Positions 15,001-20,563 of a stretch of DNA of 24,376 bases are shown here, piece by piece. How positions within the stretch are numbered: the stretch's first letter is position 1; every line of letters starts with the position of its first letter. This DNA is from JAPLKX01 sp035530195. GTDB taxonomy: Bacteria; Hydrogenedentota; Hydrogenedentia; Hydrogenedentales; SLHB01. The notes beneath the pieces were generated by a model. That model was not told the DNA's origin. It saw only the letters and a list, made by a program, of their open reading frames with translations, and ran no database searches. The translations under genes and the position numbers were made by a program. The DNA is taken from the NCBI GenBank assembly GCA_035530195.1, contig DATKVG010000012.1, forward strand, positions 1 to 24,376, written 5' to 3'.

Positions 15001-15514
15001 AGCCCAATTCTTCGCGGGCACGCTGCAGCCGTTTCTCGGCCGCACTCGTGTTGATTTCAAGGAGCGAGGCAATCTCCCGCGCCTTCTTTTTCATGAAATA
15101 ATGAAGAACGATGATTTCCTGCGCGTCCGGCTCCAGTTTCTCTATCTGGTCCCACAGCAGCCGGTGTAACTCTTCCCGCACCGGATCCGGCACGGCCGTC
15201 TGCGCAACCACGAGGCCCTTCGACCCCTCCGCCTCCCGAAGCCGCTTTCTCAGCACATCTACGCTGACGTTCCGGGCCACGCTCACCAGCCACGAGCCTA
15301 CATGCCTCCGGTGAGCCAACTGGTCAAGCTGCTGATAGAACCGGATAAACGTCTCCTGCGCGACGTCCTCCGCATCGGCCGTATTGCGCAACCGCGCATA
15401 CGCCACCCCATGAACCACGCCCCCGTAACGGTCCACCAGCACCCGAAATGCCGAAAGGTTCCCCCCAAGCACCCGCCGAACTACCATCCGGTCCGATTGC
15501 AGCACCCCAAACAT
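12035..15514 (-). CDS. transmembrane ECF sigma factor fused to nine carboxypeptidase-regulatory-like repeats (copy 1)
   Basis: A protein of about 1159 residues. Residues about 10-90 are sigma-70 region 2 (FRVLVDRYGGVVHGVAYA, DAEDVAQETFIRFYQ) and about 110-175 are region 4 (LEPDAQEIIVLHYF, AREIASLLEINTSAAEKRLQRAREEL). An Ala/Gly-rich linker leads to one membrane helix (about 231-249). From about residue 309 to the end, nine beta-sandwich units of the CarboxypepD_reg type follow, with starts such as GTVRYEDGTPAGGAEV, GLVVDESGSPVAGASV and GDVVDQEGRPLERSV. By topology the sigma part is cytoplasmic and the repeats extracytoplasmic. The start chosen (ATG 15512-15514) has GGAGG eight bases upstream and aligns with the paralogue at 20564; the frame is open to 15682 but upstream codons look non-coding. 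No anti-sigma gene is adjacent. Target genes are unknown. Confidence 0.9.
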   Translation of the reverse strand: MFGVLQSDRMVVRRVLGGNLSAFRVLVDRYGGVVHGVAYARLRNTADAEDVAQETFIRFYQQLDQLAHRRHVGSWLVSVARNVSVDVLRKRLREAEGSKGLVVAQTAVPDPVREELHRLLWDQIEKLEPDAQEIIVLHYFMKKKAREIASLLEINTSAAEKRLQRAREELGCRLTDVLGGELGELKADARRAGRIMAAVCAAPVIWKASAGAATAAGTAAGVATGAGAAKVSAGLAAVVLLAVLGYFLFDGYFQPYSTQDITGKSTMAVVDSAPVAAAQPKANVTPAELVDGGTPEVAASQPVYPEIYGVMTGTVRYEDGTPAGGAEVWIDNESAVRWYEHMTGKGLWLRAKPVEPMRQSTTADVAGRYEIDNIRLSEGRATLTVYASKGGLFTQSGVDLIHLEREIRRDLMLHPDLVVGGVVRGSNGKSVSGAEVRMDDLRLVKGRNETIPCEFSGPDGKFLFGHVPPGLCRLSVSADGYRPYLSPWVTVGGTDVVLQLDAGLSVSGRVINMETGQPVPDVKVTGFERLGDSDRYAYRYFEGLADSGGAFRITGCEPGTYRLSVEPKQLQTSPLTLVEPLTLAVGTQPVSGLELKMSTGGELRGKVIDDETGLPASEGSAVWAGLEDGPARYCDTGSGGAYELLGLPSGELTVRACDSPTGAVKRYKGTVTLKAGEVNDHYDIHLPAFAFGGLVVDESGSPVAGASVYAVGYRQGWEVATALADDAGRFRFCIDVQEVPGSVYVQALAGDGYSAKAGPFNTREQNRNIVLRVIRSGRLEGDVVDQEGRPLERSVISAVPDSVDAVIPRHNLPINDGRSINKPLGGSNVFVYPMLHPGMYTLEVRTSAAVERPIATTEVTIEAGRTTTAHLVVDMTGFGEIEGTVLAGGEPVAGQQVYVKHETYPGTAGGITGPDGFYVVRGILPGTVRVMVEPQEGFSGQRMTQSAEVVGGEVVTVDFNLSRSDEATGSVEGYVISNGAPMQYANVAVRPANAESAESYVATVDSQGWYRIDQIPEGEYVAEADLGRVIRAVPVQVVANRATRVDFNLAVGAIQGLVSGIRQGEKAFVMVFPGDAFLSEWTLAAMEALGEQVVAMRDVAEDGPFSFTQLNPGEYIVGAVAVPADAPFEAASMMNARIAVSPVVVATPDSPAEVELEIK

Positions 15515-15521
15515 GGCCATG

Positions 15522-15527
15522 TCCTCC
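15522..15527 (-). promoter_or_regulatory. ribosome binding site deciding the start of the first sigma fusion
   Basis: GGAGGA on the minus strand stands 1 bp before an ATG at 15520 and about 8 bp before a second in-frame ATG at 15514. The spacing favours the second. The resulting N-terminus (MFGVLQSDRMVVRRVL) then matches the paralogue's MLEGLISDQWVVRRVL residue by residue, which supports the choice. Confidence 0.7.
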
Positions 15528-15538
15528 TCTGCAGTATA

Positions 15539-15554
15539 TTCGTTCGCAAACGAA
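15539..15554. promoter_or_regulatory. inverted repeat TTCGTT-N4-AACGAA upstream of the sigma fusion
   Basis: A perfect 6-bp inverted repeat with a 4-bp centre lies about 25 bp upstream of the start codon on the minus strand, next to a TATACT word (15538-15533). It could be an operator or part of a promoter. No convincing -35 element accompanies it and no counterpart is clear upstream of the paralogue, so this is a weak call. Confidence 0.3.
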
Positions 15555-15756
15555 AAATCCTGACCCGGGTGCATGAAGGGGCGTGCGAAGAAGCCACATG
15601 GCAAGAGCATTGAGCCACAGTAGCTATGGCTCCACTTTAGCGCGGCACGTGGCAATCCGACAGGGGTTTTTGTCAGGTCCACCCATTCTCGGAGGGGCTG
15701 TTGGCGAATTCCTATGCGGAGCAGACAGGGAGAGCGGCATGGTCATGTAACCTTCC

Positions 15757-15798
15757 GGGTAAATGGGTAAACGGGGGTAAATGGGTAAACCGGGTAAA
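15757..15798. repeat. five GGGTAAA units at a transposase junction
   Basis: GGGTAAA occurs at 15757, 15765, 15775, 15783 and 15792, with intervals of 8-10 bp. The array ends 3 bp before homology to the Y1 transposase begins at 15802, so it marks or caused the truncation point. Confidence 0.65.
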
Positions 15799-15801
15799 CG
15801 G

Positions 15802-16191
15802 TGGACGAGGCCCATGCGTACCAGGTCCTGTGCTACGTCGAACTCAACCCCGTGCGCGCCGGAATGGCGAAGCACGCATCGGATTATGCCTGGTCGAGCG
15901 CGCCGCTCCACTGCGATGCCGCCGCACTGGACGGTTCACGAGCCGATCCGGGCGACGCGATTCTCGACTTGACCGCCTGGCGCGTCCAAATGCCGCCCCG
16001 CCAGTGGCGCGCAACGCTCAAGGAAGTCGCCCGCGACAAAGCGGCGCTCGAGCGTATTCGGCGCAACACCTATATCGGCCGCCCTCTGGGTGCCGGTAGT
16101 GTCCTCAGCAAAACAGCACCTCTCATCGGCCGCCAAAAAGGCTGGTGCAAGAAAAAGGTGGAGGAAAACAACGCAACAAGGGAAAATAAAC
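15802..16191 (+). pseudogene. REP-associated tyrosine (Y1) transposase remnant, 3' part (copy 1)
   Basis: The frame encodes the C-terminal half of a RAYT/Y1 (IS200-like) transposase, with the family block LCYVELNPVRAGM, then YAWSSAP and GRPLG. The catalytic HUH motif and the N-terminal half are missing, so it cannot act. It is closely similar to the copy at 19631, with near-identical stretches such as DAHAYQ and PPRQW-ATLKEVARDKAA. Relative to that copy it lacks 27 bp between two CCCATCGGCCGCC repeats and has a small frame change near its end, so the open frame runs on to 16229. Similarity stops at AAATAAAC (16184-16191). It lies between the first sigma fusion gene and the cytochrome gene. 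Confidence 0.85.
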
Positions 16192-16464
16192 ACTGTCCTC
16201 GTTTACGTGCAGGGATGGAAACGACTTGAAACCCAATGAGTAGATCTGCCCGAATTCGCGCGAACAGCGCGCTTCCATATGGGAAATCTCGGAGCAGCAC
16301 AACGCAACTACTTGGAATAGTGTCTTCTTGCTGCCTTGTTAACGTGTCAAGGATTTCACGGCGAAGTGATTCCGGGTAAAGAGAATCCGTATAGGGAATC
16401 AGGGCTTGCGCACTCCTGTTAAACACGTCTAGGGAAGCAAGACCCACCCAAGGAGGAAGACATT
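16192..16464. other. intergenic region upstream of the multihaem lipoprotein gene
   Basis: No gene is seen. CACTGTCCTCGTTTA (16191-16205) follows the transposase remnant and resembles the reverse of the GGGGACNG words found at other repeats here. TGATTCC (16367-16373) and GGAATCA (16395-16401) form an inverted repeat with a 21-bp spacer. AGGAGG (16451-16456) is the ribosome site of the next gene, eight bases before its ATG. No clear promoter was identified. Confidence 0.5.
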
Positions 16465-19400
16465 ATGGGGACGTTGCGTCTGAGTTTGATCTTATTGGCG
16501 GTCATCGGATTGTCTGCCTTCTTGACGGGATGTCCGCCGCCGGGACAACAAGGTTCCCTGTCAGTGACTATTCAGCCCCCGGCCACAATCGATGCCGGTG
16601 CGCAATGGCGCGTTGATGGCGGCGCGTACCAAGATAGCGGCGCAACGGTCTCCGGCCTGTCCGTCGGACCGCACGTGGTTTCGTTCAAAACGATAACGGG
16701 ATGGACGGCCCCGGCCGACCAGACGGTTCAGATCGTGGACGGCCAAACCACTACGGCGACCGGCACGTACACCCTAATCGTTTCGACGGGCGCGTTAACG
16801 GTGACCCTCCAACCGGCACAGGCCATTGCAGCCGGTGGGCAGTGGCGCGTAGGCGGTGGCGCATACCGGGACAGCGGCGTTACGGTCTCCGGCCTGTCCG
16901 TCGGGCCGCACGTGGTTTCGTTCAAAGCCGTAACGGGATGGACGACCCCGGTCGATCAGACGGTTCAGATCGTGGACGGCCAAACCACTACGGCGACCGG
17001 CACCTACACCCTAGTTGTTTCGACGGGCGCGTTAACGGTGACCATTCAGCCAGCACAGGCTGTTGCCGCCGGTGGGCAATGGCGCGTGGGCGGTGGCGCA
17101 TACCGGGACAGCGGCGTTACGGTCTCCGGCCTGTCCGTCGGGCCGCACGTGGTTTCGTTCAAAGCCGTGACGGGATGGACCGCTCCGGTCGACCAGACGG
17201 TTCAGATCGTGGACAGCCAAACCACTACCGCGACCGGCACCTACACCCTAATAATCGTCCCGACCGGCGCGTTAACGGTGACCCTCCAACCCGCGGAGGC
17301 CATCACAGCAGGTGTGCAATGGCGCGTTGATGGCGGCGCATACCAAGACAGCGGCGCCACGGTCTTCGGTTTGTCCGTCGGACAACACGTGGTTTCGTTC
17401 AAAGCAGTAACGGGATGGACGGCTCCGGCCGATCAAACCGTCCAAATCGCGGACAGCCAAACCACTACCGCGACCGGCACGTATATCCAGACCATCCCGA
17501 CGGGCGCGCTGACGGTGACTATTCAGCCGGCGCAGGCTGTTGCCGCCGGTGGGCAATGGCGTGTTGACGGCGGCGCATACCAGAACAGCGGCGCTACGGT
17601 TTCCGGTCTCAGCGTCGGCCAGCACACCGTTTCATTCAAAGCCCTGGCGGCATGGAACACGCCCGCGGACCAAACGGTCCAGATCACGGGTGAGCAAACG
17701 ACTACGGCAACGGGCACCTACACCCAGATTGTCACAACGGGCGCGCTCACGGTGACCATCCTGCCGGCGCAGGCCATCACAGCCGGCGCACAATGGCGCG
17801 TGGACGGCGGCACATATCAAAGTAGCGGCGCCACCGTTTCCGGTCTCAGCGTCGGACCACACGTTGTGTCGGCTAAACTTGTCACGGGATGGATCGCCCC
17901 GACTGACCAGACGGTCCAGATCGCGGCCGGACAAACAACGGACGCAACGGTCACGTACACGCAGGTCGCCGCAACGGGCGCGCTAACGGTGACCATCCTG
18001 CCGGCGCAGGCCATCGCAGCCGGCGCGCAATGGCGTGTGGACGCGGGAACGTATCGGAATAGCGGCGTGATGCTGTCCGGCTTGTCCGTCGGCTCCCATA
18101 CCGTCTCTTTCAAGCCCATTGTGGGATGGACCGCTCCGTCCGACCAAACCATCCAGATAGCCGACGCGCAGACGACGACGGCCACCGGGACTTATGTCCA
18201 GAATCCCATGACCGGCGCGCTCACCATTACCATTCAGCCGCCGCAGGCGGTGGCCGCGGGAGCGCAATGGCGTGTGGACAATGGCATCTGGCACGCCAGC
18301 GGCGATACCGTGCCGACTCTTGCAGCCGGACCACACCTGGTGTCCTTTGAGGCCACCCCGGCTTGGATACAACCGCTCAGCCAGGAAGTCTCGGTCCTTG
18401 GAAACCAGACAACCACCGGGACCGGGACCTATACGCAACAACTGGATTCCAGTACCATGAAGGTCATTGCCTACAACGACCTCGGCATGCACTGTATGAA
18501 TCGCGACTTCTCCGAGTTCATGATTCTTCCGCCCTATAACGTCGTGCACGCGATGGTGATCGCGCGCGCGGACGATCCAAACTTGGTTACCGACGGTATC
18601 TCAATCAGATATGAAATCCTGTCCAATACCACCTCAGTCGACAAGACCAATTTCTGGGATTTCGCCCCGGATCTGTTTGGTGTTTCCCTCGCCCCCGATG
18701 TCGGCCTCACAGGAAACAGTCTGTCGGGCGACATGGTTTCGCAAATTGCACAAGGCCGGCCCGACTGGGTCGTGACCGGCATACCGATCACGCCTCTCCT
18801 GGACGACGGAACCGAGGACCCCTATCCGCTAGCCCTGATTACCGTGTCGCTGGGCAGCACGGATGTCGTACAAACCCAGACCGTCGTGCCCGTATCCTGG
18901 GAGATTAGCTGCGAGCTGTGCCACAACACACCAGGAATCTCCCCCGCTACGGATATCCTCCGGGCACACGACCGTCTGCACTTGACCGATCTCGAGGCAA
19001 GCAAACCCGTCGCATGCGGCGCCTGCCACGCTCAACCGGAACTGGGGTTCCCGGGAGTTGCGGGCCGCCCCAGTCTTTCGCGCGCCATGCACGGCGCCCA
19101 TGCATCGCGCATGGCCCAAGCCAATCTCGCGGTTGACTGCTACGCGTGCCACCCGGGCATACGGACCCAGTGCCTGCGGGATATTCACTTCGCCGCGGGG
19201 CTCGTCTGCACCGACTGCCACGGGACCATGAGCGATGTCGCAGATCCGGCCCGCGTTCCCTGGTCAACGGAACCGCGTTGCGGCAATTGCCATCCCCGAT
19301 CGCCGCAACCGGGCGACTTCCAGCTCGAGCAACCTGATACCCTCTACAGAAACTCGCAGGGACACCATGGCGTGTTCTGTTATGCCTGCCATGGCAGCCC

Positions 19401-19548
19401 CCACGCCATTACGCCCACCGTGGTCAAAGCAGACAACATTCAGGCCATTGCGTTGCAGGGGCATGCCGGCATGATCGACACCTGCACCGTGTGCCATACC
19501 GAGCCGCCCGACGAGGCATTCCCACACAACAATAGCGGGGACGACTGA
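16465..19548 (+). CDS. lipoprotein with eight PEGA-like repeats and a C-terminal seven-haem cytochrome c domain
   Basis: A 1027-residue exported protein. The N-terminus has a lipoprotein signal ending FLTGC (Cys 23), so it should be lipid-anchored after export. Residues 31-663 are eight tandem units of 79-80 residues of the form ALTVTIQPAQAVAAGGQWRV...GLSVGPHVVSFKAVTGW...QTTTATGTYT, a PEGA-like surface repeat. A linker domain follows, starting MKVIAYNDLGMHCMNRDFSE. Then come seven CXXCH haem-binding motifs between residues about 816 and 1011 (CELCH, CGACH, CYACH, CTDCH, CGNCH, CYACH, CTVCH). The likely role is extracytoplasmic electron transfer, with the repeats as a stalk; the partner is unknown. 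Cytochrome c maturation would be needed. The gene stands alone between transposase remnants, flanked by the two sigma fusion genes. Confidence 0.92.
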   Translation: MGTLRLSLILLAVIGLSAFLTGCPPPGQQGSLSVTIQPPATIDAGAQWRVDGGAYQDSGATVSGLSVGPHVVSFKTITGWTAPADQTVQIVDGQTTTATGTYTLIVSTGALTVTLQPAQAIAAGGQWRVGGGAYRDSGVTVSGLSVGPHVVSFKAVTGWTTPVDQTVQIVDGQTTTATGTYTLVVSTGALTVTIQPAQAVAAGGQWRVGGGAYRDSGVTVSGLSVGPHVVSFKAVTGWTAPVDQTVQIVDSQTTTATGTYTLIIVPTGALTVTLQPAEAITAGVQWRVDGGAYQDSGATVFGLSVGQHVVSFKAVTGWTAPADQTVQIADSQTTTATGTYIQTIPTGALTVTIQPAQAVAAGGQWRVDGGAYQNSGATVSGLSVGQHTVSFKALAAWNTPADQTVQITGEQTTTATGTYTQIVTTGALTVTILPAQAITAGAQWRVDGGTYQSSGATVSGLSVGPHVVSAKLVTGWIAPTDQTVQIAAGQTTDATVTYTQVAATGALTVTILPAQAIAAGAQWRVDAGTYRNSGVMLSGLSVGSHTVSFKPIVGWTAPSDQTIQIADAQTTTATGTYVQNPMTGALTITIQPPQAVAAGAQWRVDNGIWHASGDTVPTLAAGPHLVSFEATPAWIQPLSQEVSVLGNQTTTGTGTYTQQLDSSTMKVIAYNDLGMHCMNRDFSEFMILPPYNVVHAMVIARADDPNLVTDGISIRYEILSNTTSVDKTNFWDFAPDLFGVSLAPDVGLTGNSLSGDMVSQIAQGRPDWVVTGIPITPLLDDGTEDPYPLALITVSLGSTDVVQTQTVVPVSWEISCELCHNTPGISPATDILRAHDRLHLTDLEASKPVACGACHAQPELGFPGVAGRPSLSRAMHGAHASRMAQANLAVDCYACHPGIRTQCLRDIHFAAGLVCTDCHGTMSDVADPARVPWSTEPRCGNCHPRSPQPGDFQLEQPDTLYRNSQGHHGVFCYACHGSPHAITPTVVKADNIQAIALQGHAGMIDTCTVCHTEPPDEAFPHNNSGDD
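16555..18453 (+). repeat. eight in-frame tandem repeats of about 237 bp
   Basis: Units encode residues 31-109, 110-188, 189-268, 269-347, 348-426, 427-505, 506-584 and 585-663; unit 3 is one codon longer. Units 2 and 3 are nearly identical at the DNA level over long stretches (compare 16859-16929 with 17096-17166), which indicates recent duplication. Units 6-8 diverge most. The array can vary in length by recombination. Confidence 0.9.
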
Positions 19549-19570
19549 CCGCAGGTGAGCGCATATCGAA

Positions 19571-19596
19571 GAATGCCGCGCACCAAACCGGCATTC
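19571..19596 (+). terminator. hairpin after the cytochrome gene
   Basis: GAATGCCG (19571-19578) and CGGCATTC (19589-19596) form a perfect 8-bp stem with a 10-nt loop, 22 bp after the stop codon. AAAAGC rather than a U tract follows, so it is a possible but atypical terminator. Confidence 0.4.
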
Positions 19597-19630
19597 AAAA
19601 GCGTGTGTGGTTAAACGGGGACGGCGGACG

Positions 19631-20128
19631 CACTTCCTCTACACGCAATACGTCAACCGCATGCACGGCTGGACCGGTCACCTCTGGCAGAACCGTTTCT
19701 ACTCGTGCGCTATGGACGATGCGCATGCGTACCAGGCCCTGTGCTACGTCGAGCGTAATCCCGTCCGCGCGGGGATGGTGAAGCACGCATGGGAATACGC
19801 CTGGTCGAGCGCGCCGCTCCACTGTGATGCCGCCGCACTGGACGGTTCGCGAGCCGATCCGGGCGCCGCGCTTCTCAACTTCACCGCCTGGCGCGCCCAA
19901 ATGCCGCCCCGCCAGTGGCCCGCCACGCTCAAGGAAGTCGCCCGCGACAAAGCGGCACAGGAACGCATTCGGCGCAACACCTATATCGGTCGCCCCCTCG
20001 GAACCGACAGTTTCCTCAGCAAAGTCGAACATCCCATCGGCCGCCGCGTCCGACCACTGCCCATCGGCCGCCAAAAAGGCTGGCGGAAGAAAAAGATAAA
20101 GGAAAACAAAGCGCCAAGAGGAAAATAA
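19631..20128 (+). pseudogene. REP-associated tyrosine (Y1) transposase remnant, 3' part (copy 2)
   Basis: The frame encodes the C-terminal two thirds or so of a Y1/RAYT transposase: YTQYVNRMHGWTGHLWQNRF, LCYVERNPVRAGMV, YAWSSAP, RRNTYIGRPLG, then a basic tail. The N-terminal region with the HUH metal site is absent; homology starts abruptly after TTAAACGGGGAC (19613-19624), so it is presumed inactive. It is longer than the copy at 15802 and contains a 13-bp direct repeat CCCATCGGCCGCC (20033-20045, 20060-20072) that the other copy has only once. Its stop codon lies within AAATAAAC, where the 155-bp repeat element begins. It may derive from the family that mobilised the local REP-like repeats. 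Confidence 0.85.
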
Positions 20129-20277
20129 ACGGTGACTGTGGAGCTGGTGAAAAAGTCCCAAACCAGCCTTTATGTCATTGAGCTTCGAGATGGGCATGTT
20201 GGCAACACACGACTTATACACGAACAGAAGTGCAGTATTGTTGCCGCATCGACTTTTTCACCAGTTCCGCTGTCCCC
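20123..20277 (+). repeat. 155-bp element with inverted ends, left copy
   Basis: The element starts AAATAAACGG at the stop of the transposase remnant and ends CTGTCCCC. Its ends are inverted repeats: GGAGCTGGTGAAAAAGTC near the left and GACTTTTTCACCAGTTCC near the right, with similarity extending to about 26 bp. The interior shares TTTATGTC, ATGGGCATGTTGG and AACACACGACTTA with the copy at 24138. It encodes nothing evident. It looks like a small non-autonomous (MITE or REPIN-like) element. Confidence 0.8.
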
Positions 20278-20563
20278 TATTTATGCGTCCAAACCTGCGA
20301 CTTGACCCGTTATTCCGCCACAACTTACGAATGTAGCCCCCGCCACACTCCCTACGCACACCCAGACGCGATCCACCCTCAAAACCCACATTTCCGCCCC
20401 TTCCACCCCGTTTTCTTCTCTGTCTCTCTGTTTTCCCCGGACTACCCCCTGCTCGAGAGGTCACCACAACGCAGCCTGGCTTACTCGCGGCGTGTATCAA
20501 AACATTTGTCCGAATTTCCAACGGAATACGTTTATGATGGTGTAACCGGTTGGAGGACGGCAG
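20278..20563. other. leader region of the second sigma fusion gene
   Basis: No gene is recognised; open frames crossing it are out of frame with the sigma gene and have no family features. The end of the region supplies GGAGG seven bases before the ATG at 20564. TATGAT at 20533-20538 resembles a -10 element but lacks a properly spaced -35. No motif common to both sigma fusion genes could be fixed by eye. Confidence 0.5.

Noticed and set aside
15515..15682. Upstream extension of the first sigma fusion by 56 residues
   Set aside because: The frame is open but the added peptide has no similarity to the paralogue, and a well-spaced ribosome site precedes the ATG at 15514.
16070..16447. 125-residue minus-strand frame over the transposase remnant and cytochrome leader
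   Set aside because: It runs antisense to the remnant, has no recognisable domain and no ribosome site; treated as chance.
16555..18453. Regularly spaced repeats as a possible CRISPR array
   Set aside because: The period is about 237 bp, the repeats are contiguous and in frame within a protein gene, and no unique spacers exist.
20495..20540. Possible sigma-70 promoter ending in TATGAT before the second sigma fusion
   Set aside because: The nearest -35-like word TTGTCC is 21 bp away, too far for a standard promoter; recorded only as a TATGAT word.
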